Shown here piece by piece: positions 37,450 to 48,655 of a stretch of 64,000 bases of DNA. The stretch is from Brachionus rotundiformis. Taxonomy: Eukaryota; Rotifera; Eurotatoria; Ploima; Brachionidae. The stretch lies in assembly GCA_016802295.1 (NCBI GenBank), contig JAESIW010000137.1:1293318-1357317 (forward strand), given 5' to 3'. Each line of letters begins with the position of its first letter. Position 1 is the stretch's first letter. The translations under genes were made by a program, and so were the position numbers. The notes below the pieces were generated by a model. The model searched no databases and was not told the DNA's origin. It saw nothing but the letters and a program-made list of their open reading frames with translations.

Positions 37450-37745
37450 TGTAAAAAATCCAAAATCGAGTCTTGAGAATCAGCAAATATTTTCCCTTAA
37501 AGACAAGTATCAAAACAATCCACTACGAACAAAGAATCGACCTGATCGACGACCGAACAAACAAGCTTTTTTTTTAATTTATTACCACCAGACAAAGCCA
37601 CGAATTAATAGCTCTCGAGATCCAGAACTTTCTGCTTCAAGGATCCTGCAGAAACAATTTAAAGTACAAAAGACCCTTTGATTCAATCATAATCACTCCA
37701 AACTCTTTAAAGCAGAAACTTAATTTAACCATGAAAAAAATAATT
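37450..37745 (+). mobile_element. Decayed LINE ORF2 C-terminal fragment
   Basis: Read on +, about 37456-37570 encodes IQNRVLRISKYFPLKTS, then a YEQRIDLIDDRTNK block, and after a frame disturbance SHELIALEIQNFLLQ. This is the typical C-terminal region of LINE reverse-transcriptase polyproteins (Q.R.LRI......, then EeRi..L). Stops and a T-run insertion mark it as dead. Opposite strand to the two other LINE relics in the window. Confidence 0.6.
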
Positions 37746-39537
37746 GTGGAATTTTGAGCAAAAATTAATTAAATTTTTATATTCACCTTTAACTTAATTT
37801 TGTAAAAACCTAAAAACTTTTCAAACTAGAGGGTTTAAACGAAGGCATGCACCATTCGTACAAATCCTGGAGTTTTCCCCTCAATTATATATTTAATAAA
37901 TAAAAAAAACAGAAAATTCTAAAAATTAAAGATATGTTTTTTTGATTCACATTTGATTTTCTAATAATTATTTGAAAAATTTAAATTATAGAACAGATAA
38001 TAAAAATGAATTTAGAACTAAAAATTCTCCTTTACAAAATTATTTTTTTTGATTAGTAATGAAATAAAAAATTTGTCTAATTAGTTTTAATTTTATTATG
38101 CAATCTAATCAAGTAGCCGATAAGCTAGTTAATTAAATAATTTTGACCACTAAGCAAATTAATTTTGTTTAGAGTTGTCATAAATTTAAAATTTTTAGGT
38201 TCAAGTGTCGTGTAAGCTGAAAAAATGTACACTAAAATTTATTTGATTTATTTTAATTTTTTAGATATTATATGATAAAACTTTTTTATCTTATTTATTT
38301 AAAATAGTAACACATAATTATTAAAAAATGTATTTTTATTTTAATTAAAAAGTTTTTTAGTTCTTCTAAGAAAAAGTTCATTTTTGGAAAATTGTTAAGT
38401 CTATCTTTTAATTTTGATAGTTTGTTAAATAATTTTAAAAGGCTTGAGCTAAATCTCTTTTGCCTTGCATTTCGATAATTTAAAAGAATATTTTTTCTGA
38501 TTTAATAAGTTTATAAATTATAATGTTATTTTTTAGTATATTTTTTAATTGTTTGGAATTTTAAAAATATTTGTCAAAAAGATGGCAATTAGGTTCAAAA
38601 TTTAGCACAATCGTAATTGAAGGTTCAAATAATTTTTGAGCTGAATTGGCTTAAAAATTTCAAAGAAAATAGAATAAGTTGTTATACTGGGAGCTGAAAA
38701 ATATTTTTCAAAAATTTGATTCAATTAATCTTCTTAATTGATTAATCAAATTAAAAATCTTATGAGAATCTGATACCTTATTTGATTTGACATATCAAAA
38801 TTTAATCTGCTGCAATCATTTACATTATTGACATTAGAAAAAATTGAACAAATATCTTCTTCGTTCAAATGTCACTATAAAAAATATATATAAATTTAAG
38901 AAAAAAATTATCTATTGCATTGATTTAAAAATTAATAAACTACACACTTCAAATAGTCGACTTGGCTGTTTGGTGACAAAGTTTACACTATTGAAATTTC
39001 GCATTCTACCTTAAGGTTTCAACTGAGCGATCGCTGTATACATTAATTGTCGCCTAAATCTTCTTACTATAATCTTATTCTATGTTTTATGTTTACATCA
39101 ATGGTCAAGATTTAATCTATGTGATCTGCCACTCTAAAAACACTGCCGCTCTTAAAAACAAGATCAACTACACATGATAATGTTTATAGGAATCAATTGC
39201 TAAACCAGCAGTATATTGATAGGAACAAAGGCAAATTTGTCAATTTGTCAAAACATTAATCTTAACGGGTTCAAACTATTACGCGATCACAATTATCTAT
39301 CCAATTGAATATCTTCTTTATCTATTTTATAAAACTTTATTGGCTCTTTTTTTCATAAATTAAAAATTATAAAGCTGAAAAATACACATTTACTAATTAA
39401 TTTAAGTTACATGCGGAGCTTACCTTTCGCGGCTTACTCTCTTTTATCTAATATATTATATAACCAAATAATTTAATATCATTTTTATTTAAGATAAATA
39501 ACTTACGTAATATTAGATATTTGAGATTCATTAAGTA
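37746..39537. other. Upstream region of the T-box gene
   Basis: About 1.8 kb of AT-rich DNA with no gene. A less AT-rich block at 38940-39300 may hold promoter or enhancer elements of the T-box gene, by position only. An ACTTACGTAA string at about 39501-39510 lies just before the start. Confidence 0.4.
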
Positions 39538-41163
39538 ATGATGTCACAAATGTGGAACCCTTATCAGACAAAGCCTGTTTCCAATAGTAGTTCAGTTTAT
39601 ACTGCGGCTAGTTCGCCGGTGGACACCAGCGGCTCGAGCAGTACCAACAGTAGTACTAGTGAAACATTGCCTACCAATATTCACCAGAATATAAATTTGT
39701 GCTACGAAGAGGAAGAGGAGCAAACTAGCCACACAGAAACCTCTCATCAGCCACGAACCAGTCTTGGTAGTGGTGGTAATTCGGACGGAAACAGCATTGT
39801 ATCCAGTGATGCTTCACTTTCAGCCACAAGTTCGCCCAATTTTCGCTCGCCACAGAGCTCATTTATTTCCTCTGCCTACCCAAGTCATCCTGCCTACTCA
39901 TTTGCACCTCAAAACTACCAATTTAATCCCCAAGTTCAGCAAAATGCAAACTATCAATACTTTTCTGGATTTGAGCTCAATAATCCATACATGCAAGAGT
40001 ACGCTAGGTATACTACAGGCATAATTGACAAAGAAAATGAGGACAAACCAGCCTCATTGCCAAATTTGGTAGCTCCAGTCAATCAGGCCTATTTACCCAA
40101 CAGTTACGCTAGCGCGTACTACAACACCATGAACTTGAATACATCTAATCCTTTGTACCAAAATTATTCAAATGCTTATCACCAGAATAGTGCTTACCAT
40201 CAGACAAGCTCATATCACAATCCAATCCAAGAACAGACGCCAGTAAAGCAAGATCATGTACCTGAAATTCAAAATTTTCCTTCGTACAAAGAATCCAAGA
40301 CCGATGAAACATCGAGCTTGTACAACAACTTAAAAAGCTCGAATAACCCAAAAATAAAAGTCAAACTTCAAGATATGAACTTATGGAACCAGTTTAACTC
40401 AATTGGAACAGAGATGATAATCACAAAGTGTGGCAGACGCATGTTTCCATCACTCAGAGTAAGCGTCTCTGGCCTAGAGTCTAGCTCAAAGTATCTAATG
40501 GTCGTGGATATAATACCAGTTGATGATAACAGGTACAAATATCACAACTGTGAATGGGTGATTAGTGGCAAGGCCGAAGCTCATTTTGCCGGCCGAGGCT
40601 ACTTGCATCCGGACTCACCTCTCAACGGCTCACAATGGATGAAACAGGTGATTTCATTCCATAAGCTTAAATTGACCAACAATCCATTTGATCGTGCTGG
40701 GCACATTATTTTGAATTCGATGCACAAATATGTGCCAAGATTGCACATAATTGAAGAGGGCAAATCCATTAGCACCTTTGTGTTCAATGAGGCCATGTTC
40801 ATTGCAGTCACTGCCTACCAAAACGAGGCTATTACCAAACTCAAGATAGAGTACAATCCATTTGCCAAAGGGTTTCGAGATGGCACCAGCCGTAAAGACT
40901 ACAGGGGAAAGAGAAATTCGGATGATGAGAACGAAAATGAGGAAAATTTTAATCAATTGATGAACAAATTTCAAAAGACTGGCAATGGTCGAGAAAATTC
41001 ACTAAATCCGCTTGGCAACAAAGACATGAATACATTTCCGCCAATTCAACATCAGCAAATGCATTCAGTGAACCATCAATCAATTCACAATTTACATCAT
41101 GGCAGTCATCATCTACCAATGCATAGTCACATGGTCCAAAATCCAATTTTGTATGATTATTAA
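39538..41163 (+). CDS. T-box transcription factor, intronless
   Basis: One 541-aa open frame. Residues 1-270 are Ser/Asn/Gln/Tyr-rich and low complexity. The T-box DNA-binding domain spans about 272-457: VKLQDMNLWNQFNSIGTEMI, ITKCGRRMFPSLRVSVSGL, DIIPVDDNRYKYHNCEWVISGKAE, YLHPDSPLNGSQWMKQVISF, KLKLTNN, HIILNSMHKYVPRLHI, FIAVTAYQNEAITKLKI and NPFAKGFRDG. All core DNA contacts look present. RYKYHNCEW without the extra AYH residues and GKAE suggest the Tbx6/VegT or Tbx2-like groups rather than Brachyury or Tbx15/18/20, but I cannot fix the subfamily. The tail is His/Gln/Asn-rich. Two adjacent ATGs (39538, 39541) start the frame. The absence of introns is unusual here, and long non-coding DNA upstream fits a developmental regulator. 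Confidence 0.93.
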   Translation: MMSQMWNPYQTKPVSNSSSVYTAASSPVDTSGSSSTNSSTSETLPTNIHQNINLCYEEEEEQTSHTETSHQPRTSLGSGGNSDGNSIVSSDASLSATSSPNFRSPQSSFISSAYPSHPAYSFAPQNYQFNPQVQQNANYQYFSGFELNNPYMQEYARYTTGIIDKENEDKPASLPNLVAPVNQAYLPNSYASAYYNTMNLNTSNPLYQNYSNAYHQNSAYHQTSSYHNPIQEQTPVKQDHVPEIQNFPSYKESKTDETSSLYNNLKSSNNPKIKVKLQDMNLWNQFNSIGTEMIITKCGRRMFPSLRVSVSGLESSSKYLMVVDIIPVDDNRYKYHNCEWVISGKAEAHFAGRGYLHPDSPLNGSQWMKQVISFHKLKLTNNPFDRAGHIILNSMHKYVPRLHIIEEGKSISTFVFNEAMFIAVTAYQNEAITKLKIEYNPFAKGFRDGTSRKDYRGKRNSDDENENEENFNQLMNKFQKTGNGRENSLNPLGNKDMNTFPPIQHQQMHSVNHQSIHNLHHGSHHLPMHSHMVQNPILYDY

Positions 41164-41860
41164 ATTTTTTTACTTTTCCAATTTTACATGAAGATTTTTT
41201 TTTGTTTGGGTTTTTATTTTTTAATTGTTTTTTGCTTTTTGATTGTAAAATTGGCATTATCTAAGCCAATGGTATAAATGTTACATTGTGTAAATTTAAA
41301 TTTTTTTTTACTTGATTATTTATTTTTATGCATAGAGTTGAAAATAATTGATTATTTTTTGAATAAATTTAAATAGAAATTAGTCTTAAAAATTTAATTA
41401 AAAAATACCTTAGAAGTAATGTGAAAAGCTTCAAATCAAAATAAAAAATTTTATGCACCAGTATTGAACTATCTTAATTTTAGATGACAATTAAGTTGGT
41501 GTATAATTAAATATACATTTTTTAAATTGTTTAAAATTTCTTTTAGAAAATTAAAGAATAAAAATAGTCTTTATGAAAATTAGATTAGATAATTTTAAAA
41601 AAATACTCAAAATCAAGTCACTTCTCGATTTGATTAAGTATTAGATTAATTACATTTAAGATCGAGTTTTTAATTGTTTTACAAATTCTTAAACATTCAA
41701 CATTTTCAAAACAAAATTAAAATTATGATTTATTATATTTTGTTAATTTTCAATTTTTTAGTTAGTTAATTTGAAAAATTTGAATTAAATAGAATTTCTA
41801 ACCAAAAATAAATACCAAAATATTAGAATATTTTATTTTTAAATAAATGTACAAAAAAAA
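41164..41860. other. Convergent 3' spacer
   Basis: 3' UTRs of the T-box gene (+) and the serine protease gene (-). AT-rich; nothing else recognised. Confidence 0.5.
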
Positions 41861-42798
41861 TTACTTATACCTTCTGATAGTATCATTAATCCAATCTACA
41901 TAAGTACTAACTCGGGTATAGACTGAACTAGAAAAGGAAGTGCAGTCAAGAGCACCAAAACTGGTTATGCCAAACAAATACCATCTTTCATTTTTTGAAT
42001 CTCCAAAACTACCTTCGCATACTAAAGGTCCGCCAGAATCACCTTGGCATGAATTTGCTCGAGAGCCTCTTGCTCTTCCCGCACAAATCATCGTATCTGT
42101 ATCATAGTAGTTTAGTGACAAGCTTCTAATGCAAATTTTTTCATGCTTTATGGCTACTTTGCCTTCTTTAATTCTTTTTATAGGCTCGGTATCGAATCTT
42201 CCATCAGCTCCAAAGCCTGTTATGTAACATATTGAGTTGGGCGGAATTATTGAGCTTTGCTTTGGCAAGCATGGTCTTGATATGGAATTAATAAATCTGT
42301 TCGAGTCTGAAATCTTTACAAGCGCAATATCATTTGTGCTAAATTCGTGGTTACCAGTATATTCGGTGTATTTTGGATGAAGGATAATTTTGTCATACTT
42401 AACTAGTTTATAATTATCTATTTCTGTTTTGTTGTGACCATTTAGAATAAAAATGTTTGGTTCTATGTGTTCGGAAAAGCAGTGTGCTGCTGTTATGATC
42501 CAATTGTCATCAAGAAGTGTAGCACCACAATTTGCATGATCATTTTCAGTAAAATCGCTTATACTTTTATGCGTAATTTTAAGATGCAACTAAGATAAAA
42601 ACATAATTTGAATTAAATAAAATAATTTTATTTTGATTTATTTTTTACTTGCCAAGGCCATTGCTCAATAAATGCTGATCTCCCACCATATATGTAATTT
42701 CTCACAGAGGGAATGATGAATCCGCAATTTTCAATATTTGAGCCTTGGATAGATTCAATAATCTGAAGAACCAACAGAGTGGGCAAGAGATAATGCAT
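41861..42798 (-). CDS. Secreted chymotrypsin-fold serine protease (S1A)
   Basis: Exons 42798-42649 and 42589-41861, with a 59-nt intron splitting at WPWQ, give 292 aa. Signal peptide MHYLLPTLLVLQIIESIQG, a short propeptide, then IYGGRSAFIEQWPWQ. The catalytic triad is intact: His in ITAAHC, Asp in NDIALVK, Ser in CQGDSGGPL. Six Cys pair as in trypsins. Two oddities: the expected activation bond R|IVGG is replaced by RNY|IYGG, so P1 is Tyr rather than a basic residue; and the S1-pocket position 189 (six residues before the catalytic Ser) is Asn rather than Asp, so trypsin-like specificity is not expected. The upstream part is too short for CUB, LDL or SEA modules. Probably digestive or extracellular. 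Confidence 0.92.
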
Positions 42799-44294
42799 TT
42801 TGGATGATTTTTTTTATGTTAAAACAGATGAATAAAATGGCGAGCTTTTGAGTTTTTTAAACATTAAATAAGGTGAGCACTTGCTCTTCAGTTTGTATCT
42901 TATTTCATGGCGCATAATCAGAATGCAAGATAAAATTTTATTTATTACATTACAAAGAATATAAGCTTCAATTAAATTAAAAAAATAGATAAGAAAATTT
43001 TTTAAAAGATTAATTTTTTTAATTTATTATGTAATATATGATGTTAACTTGATGGGTTGATTTGAATTTTTTTAAATAAAAGATTTTTTTATATAAAATT
43101 TGATCCATACTTATGGATAATATGGTTTTTTAAAGTAAAAATAATTATTTTGCATTAGGTTTTGAATAATGATAATTTCTTTTGCTTACTTTCAATTTAA
43201 ATAAAAATTCTGTTTACAAACAAATTTGATATTATTATTGTTGTAATTAATATTAGTTCAATTTTTGCTGATTTAAATTATGAATTTTTAATTTTAAAAG
43301 GAAAATTTTTTTTGAAAAATAATTAGAAATAAATTAATTATAGTTTTTGTTTTGCTTAATTTGTATTAAGATTTTATAAATATCCTGTATATAATAATTC
43401 TCAATTAATTATTCAAAGAACATTGTTTATTTAGATAATTATATTTTATCTCAAATCTCGTTTTGGCTGATATTTTTTATTTGAATTTAAACATGTAACT
43501 AATTAATATTTATCTAAGAATTTGAATATTCTTAAAATATTTTGTTTTTAAATTGATTAAAAGTCTTCATTTCAAAGGTGCTTTTATTTTAAAAATGGGT
43601 AATAATTTCATTACACAATTATTACATTAAAAAACTATTTCAGGTTTTATAATACATCAATTTATTGTACATTTTGCTTGAACATAATAAATCAACTAAA
43701 TAAATTGCTAATTTAAATTTTTTGCTGAAATTTAAAAATCTGAATCAGATATTTATGAAATAACAATTTTGAAAATTGTCTAAACTTAACTTTATTAATT
43801 TTAATGCTTGGGTGCATTTATTGCATTTATTCTATATAAATATCTAATGGTAAGAAAAATTTAGTGACTGCAAGATCTAAAAAGAGAAGCTTTTTAATTA
43901 AAAGACTTCAATGTTCTCGGTTAATTTAAATAGTTATTTATTTGATTTGGTCAATCTTTAAGTAAAACAAATATCACCAATCACAAATTTATTTCATTTG
44001 ATTTTTTTTTATTTTATGGTCAATTCTACTTTAATCTTGAATAATACTATTATAAAAATTAATCTATTTAAAATTATAATTTAGTCAAGTTATATTTCTT
44101 TAATTTAATTCATTAAAAATTATGAAAATCTAAAGTAAAAATAAAATTTAAAGCATAATTGAATATACCGGTTGTAAACAAATGGTCATCAGAATAATTT
44201 TTTAAATAAAACTCTAATTTTTTTTTCTATTAAATAATAGATCGGTTTATATTTTTTGTTCGAAGTTATAATGTCGTATTGAAAGTTATAAAGA
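42799..44294. other. Divergent spacer, non-coding
   Basis: About 1.5 kb between the protease (-) and glycosyltransferase (+) starts. AT-rich, no coding frame; promoters of both genes are expected at its ends. Confidence 0.45.
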
Positions 44295-45359
44295 ATGGCC
44301 AAAATTTTCCGACGATTGTATTTAAAATTTCTAAAATTAAATAAAACAACGCGTTTTTTAATAATTTTATCAGGATTTTTTTTATTCTATGTATTTGGTT
44401 TATTCACTCATTTGTTTGAGAAAAGTTTGTCCGAGATGCCACATAATGGTTTGAATATTCGTTCCATGGTACCAAGAGATATCGATGATATAAAAATAAT
44501 CGAATATGTCGATGTTAATAGTTTGAATTTTTCATTTATTCTAAAAGCAGAAACAGTCTGTCAGCCAGATAATGCTGATGAAAAATTATTGGCAATCATA
44601 ATGGTCAAATCGAAACTGACTCATTTTGACCACAGAAGCGCTATTCGCAAAACATGGGGCAACTTGGAAAAAGAATCAGGAATCCGAAAAGTCTTTTTGA
44701 TCGGTTTGCCAAGTCCAGAAGAATCAGATTCAGAACAAATGGAAGCCGATCGAATCAAACTTCAACAAGAAAATAAAATTTATGGTGACATTGTTCAACA
44801 AAATTTTTATGATGAGTATTATAATAATACTTTAAAAACCATTATGGGTTTAAAATGGATAAACTATTACTGTCAAAATTCGAAATATTATGCATTTATT
44901 GACGATGACTATTTCCTGAATCCAAAATTATTGGTCAATTATCTTCAAAATGAAGTTAAGGACTCGATGTTAAATAATCTTTATGCTGGTTATGTATTTG
45001 GTAATAGTTCACCAATGAGACATTTGATCTCAAAATGGTACATATCGTTGAAAGACTATCCATATAACAAATTTCCACCGTATATTGCGGCGGGGTTTTT
45101 TATTTTAAGTAGAGAAACTGCTGGCTATTTTTATGTGGCCAGCAAAGTATTGAAATATTTTAAATTTGATGACATATACATGGGAATATTAGCAAAAAAG
45201 CTTGACATAGAGCCTCAAAATATTCCAACAGTTTATTTTTATCAACCATCTTTTTCGGTTGATTTTTATTCCAAGCATGTAATGGCTTCGCATGGTTTCT
45301 CTCCAAAAAAACTCCAATCTGTATGGAAAGATATTGAAAATTTGGTCAAACTTTCTTGA
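44295..45359 (+). CDS. Beta-1,3-galactosyltransferase-like enzyme (GT31), intronless
   Basis: A single 354-aa frame. Type II Golgi topology: short basic cytosolic tail, one transmembrane helix (TRFLIILSGFFLFYVFGLF, about 19-37), then a lumenal domain. GT31 landmarks are present in order: LLAIIMVKSKLTHFDHR, SAIRKTWGN, VFLIGLPS, YGDIVQQNFYDEYYNNTLKT, GLKW, then the metal/UDP-binding DDD in YYAFIDDDYFLN, PPYIAAGFFILSRE, and a second acidic site in FKFDDIYMGILAKKL. Transfers galactose or N-acetylglucosamine from a UDP donor in beta-1,3 linkage to glycoproteins or glycolipids. The exact acceptor cannot be predicted. Lack of introns is common for this family in animals. Confidence 0.92.
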   Translation: MAKIFRRLYLKFLKLNKTTRFLIILSGFFLFYVFGLFTHLFEKSLSEMPHNGLNIRSMVPRDIDDIKIIEYVDVNSLNFSFILKAETVCQPDNADEKLLAIIMVKSKLTHFDHRSAIRKTWGNLEKESGIRKVFLIGLPSPEESDSEQMEADRIKLQQENKIYGDIVQQNFYDEYYNNTLKTIMGLKWINYYCQNSKYYAFIDDDYFLNPKLLVNYLQNEVKDSMLNNLYAGYVFGNSSPMRHLISKWYISLKDYPYNKFPPYIAAGFFILSRETAGYFYVASKVLKYFKFDDIYMGILAKKLDIEPQNIPTVYFYQPSFSVDFYSKHVMASHGFSPKKLQSVWKDIENLVKLS

Positions 45360-45488
45360 GAAGATTTTTTAAGCCATTTAAGAAGACTAACTCGTCCATA
45401 ATTGTTACAATTCAAAATTTAAAAGTTATTTTGTTTTAATAAAATATATAGAATGTTATTAATTTAATTTATTTTAAAAACAAAATAA

Positions 45489-46878
45489 TCCCAGGTCGGA
45501 AATCTTATTTAAGATCTTATAAGATTGAATAAGACAAAAATCCATTCACGATCTTTTACCGTTCCTAAAAATCATCTTTGTTTTTCTTATTTAATAAGAT
45601 TTTTTAAGATTAATTTAAGGTTCTCGATTAGAATCTTAACGAATCTAGATGGAAAATTTCTTATAATATCTTAACTTGATCTTAATTAAGATTCTTAAGT
45701 CGATTCTTGTAAAATCTTTGCCTAAAAGTTATTAAAAGTTCCTTATAGGATCTCATTTTTAAGTATTTCAAAGTCATTTTAAGATAAGATTTTTCAAGAT
45801 CTTATTTTCTAATCATAAATAATCTTTTGCTATTAAAATATTAAGATCTGGTAAGTTATAAGAAGAAAATATCTTAAAAGTCTTAATAAAAAATAAAATA
45901 AGAAGAAAATAAGATTTTTAATGGAATTTTTATTTTAAAGTGTTTTTTAATAAAATGACTTAAAATATTTAATCGTGTTCATCTTCATTTAGATACTTAA
46001 TTAAATAAAAAACACTTTGATATGATATCATGAGCATTAATTATCAATATATCGTCTGTTTTTTCACAAACTGATAAAAAATTGTCAAAAATATTGTTCC
46101 GCTTTGAAGATTGTCTTGAATTCTTACTTTACTGCCATCAAAAAGACATGTCTTAGTCGTTTTTAAAGCAAACAAAAGGACATAAAAAAAATTTTCAATC
46201 TCTATAAAATAATTAACTAAACCAAAAAACGATTTTCCTTCAACTGTGTACTTTATAGAATAACTTGAAGTATTTTCACCAGCTTTTTTGTAATTTATAG
46301 AATGAAAAATTGAGTTTTCTATCGAAATTTTTAAACCAATAAAAACATCATCATCAAATTTTTCAATCTCAAATTGTTCTAGCTCAAATCGATTTAATTC
46401 TCTTTTTGAATTCGACACTAAATGTTGAACTCTTTTTTGGTTAAATTTCTTTCTCGTGTAAACTCAAAACAAAATCGCATAACTCTGAATTGTCATTATT
46501 GTGTTCAAGATCTCCTAAACGGCTAAGAAGCTCAAAATGTAATCCTTCATCTAGAAAATTTTAAGATAAATTATCAAAATCTTACTCTAAATGAAATCAC
46601 TTGTTTCGTTTCTCTAAGAAAAAAAAAGATATTCTAAGATAATAAGTTTTTATTTAAATACAATTAAATTACAATTAAAAATCTTATATGGATCTTTTAA
46701 GAAAGAAAAGTCTTAATTTTACTTTTTTTTCTCCTTAGAAATCTCTTATAAGATCCGATACCGAAACATGCAAAGTTCTGTTACTGAAAGTATAAGATCT
46801 TGTTTCAAGTTCTTATCAGAATAAGGTAAGTTTCTTGATCTGATCTTAAGTAAGATCTTATCAAGATTTAGGTCATGG
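45489..46878. mobile_element. Putative DNA transposon or MITE rich in AAGATCTT palindromes
   Basis: The ends look like imperfect terminal inverted repeats: left TCCCAGGTCGGAAATCTTAT..., right (reverse complement from 46878) TCCCATGACCTAAATCTTGAT..., each running into TAAGATCTTA. The interior, especially 45489-45910 and 46620-46870, is crowded with AAGATCTTA, TAAGATTTT and CTTATAAGAT-like variants on both strands, a pattern absent elsewhere in the window. A broken ORF sits in the middle. No clear target-site duplication was found, so element boundaries and class are tentative. Confidence 0.5.
46044..46555 (-). pseudogene. Broken ORF inside the AAGATCTT-rich element
   Basis: A 124-codon frame (46418-46044, contains KKAGENTSSYSIKYTVEGKS and LVNYFIEIENFFYVLLFALK) looks protein-like. 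Just upstream, in another frame, 46555-46455 encodes DEGLHFELLSRLGDLEHNN...LCDFVLSLHEKE. A one-base frame change between the two suggests a frameshifted gene carried by the mobile element. I do not recognise the family; it is not an obvious transposase catalytic core. Confidence 0.4.
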
Positions 46879-47834
46879 GATGTCATGGTATGGCGCAAAA
46901 TCCAAAAATTATCCTATTTCTACTAAGCTTACGATAAAATATTTATTAAAAGAATGAATTAAAATTTATTTATATCTAAAAATAAATCAATTAAACAGTA
47001 TTTATAACTTCTACTCATATATTGATTTTATCACATAAACTAAAATCATTTAGCATTTAAAGACCTAAATAAAATTGACTATAATTTATTCCAAATATTT
47101 ATTAAAAAATTTCATAGGATAAAAAAAATTTTAACTCAAAGCAATAACTTTTTCATGTCTACTTTAAATATTTTAATGATTCAAATCTTGATAATTTTTT
47201 CTCAATTAACTTACTTTTTTAAATAAATTAATATAATTTAAAATTTTGTACAAAAATTGAATCACTTTTTTTATCCAAAAATTGGTTGCTTTATTTCTAA
47301 TTTGCAATCTAATTTAACATCCTAACTAGCTATTATTTTGTTTTTAAATATTAAATTTTCGATGATTTATTTTTATTCATACTAGGATTTAAAATAAAGT
47401 TTTCTTAAGTTTTTTTTTTCATATTTTACTCATAAATTACATATAAACGAATTTTATCAATTTGAAGGTTGAAAAAACTTAATCACTGCCAAAATAAATG
47501 ATTTTAATTTTGAATCTAGGAAAGTTGTATGAAGACAAGCAATTTTCGAATAATAAAATGAATCTAATAATTTATTTATTTTTACTTAATGTTTAATTGA
47601 TTTTAATTAATTTGTTGGTACATGACATTTTTGGAAAATCATTTTTAAAAAAATGCTAATTTTTAAGCCAAAAATTTCATTGAAATCATCTCAAATGAAT
47701 TCTAATCAAGAATGGGAAGATTTTTTAACTTAACTTAAAATTCTTTATAAAATATTTAAACAAAATTAATTATTTTTATGTCAACCTCCTCTTTTTTAAA
47801 AATTACTCTTTGGTTCAAATGAGTCATAATAGCT
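46879..47834. other. AT-rich spacer
   Basis: No gene or repeat recognised. Confidence 0.4.
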
Positions 47835-48012
47835 TATTTAATTATTTTATCTTAATTTTCATTTAATTTTTTTTATAAAAAAAATCAAATTTAAAATAAA
47901 AGGAAGGTTGAGTTATTCAAATTTGCTCAGTTGTAGGTAAAATCTCAAAAATCAAGAACAACCATTTTATCAATTTCATTCGAGTATTTAATTTCTCTTT
48001 GATATTTAATAT
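47835..48012. repeat. Dispersed repeat family X, copy 2
   Basis: Second copy of the sequence at 23984-24157, same orientation, with scattered substitutions and small indels. Ends in ...TTCATTCGAGTATTTAATT and a GATATTTAATATAAT-like tail. Confidence 0.7.
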
Positions 48013-48655
48013 AATGTTTAAAAGATAAATGATATAAAAAAATTGCTACTGAATCTTTAATTTATTTGACTAATTAAGTTAATTTATTAAATTTAATTTG
48101 CTGATTTTGTCTAGCTAAAATCTCAAAAATCCCCACCCAGATCATTGCAGCCTATTTTCACCAAATTATAAAGTTTTGTATCTTAAAAAGATATTTGATA
48201 AAAATAAAGATTCCTGATTATTTTATTTTTTCTAGAATTCAAGATTCTTTAAGTAGATAATTCATAGTTAATTGACCAAAAAAGCAGCTACAGCCAATAC
48301 AATTAACAGTTTCAGAGCTCAATTTGATAATGAGATGTTAATACTAAAATAAGGTCTGCAAAAGGACTGCCTTTTGGTGCTGATATAGGAATAAAAAATA
48401 CAGAAAAAAGATAAAAAATATGTTTTTGTTTTAGAGTTGGTTTAGCTATTTTGGAAAAGTTTAGGTCAAATTTTTGAACACATCGACTTATAATCAAGTC
48501 TAATTTATGCGCAAATAAATGAATATATTTAAATTTTAATTTGCAAAAATAATTTTTTTTTTCATTATTAAGTTTTAATTATTTGCACTAAATAAAAACT
48601 AAAAATGGCTTTTACCAAACTATTTTCGTCTTAATATTTTCAATTTAGAATAAAA
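48013..48655. other. TDP-43 upstream region
   Basis: Non-coding. A short frame from ATG 48605 stops after nine codons and could act as an upstream ORF or be intronic. A TTTCAATTTAG string at 48638-48648, seven nt before the TDP-43 ATG, resembles a splice acceptor, so an upstream non-coding exon or a trans-splice site is possible. Confidence 0.4.

Noticed and set aside
40599..41257. Overlapping ORFs on - opposite the T-box gene
   Set aside because: Antisense shadows of a strong coding frame; no domain signal of their own.
48605..48634. TDP-43 start at the ATG 48605
   Set aside because: That frame stops after nine codons; the ATG at 48656 leads directly into the TDP-43 N-terminal domain.
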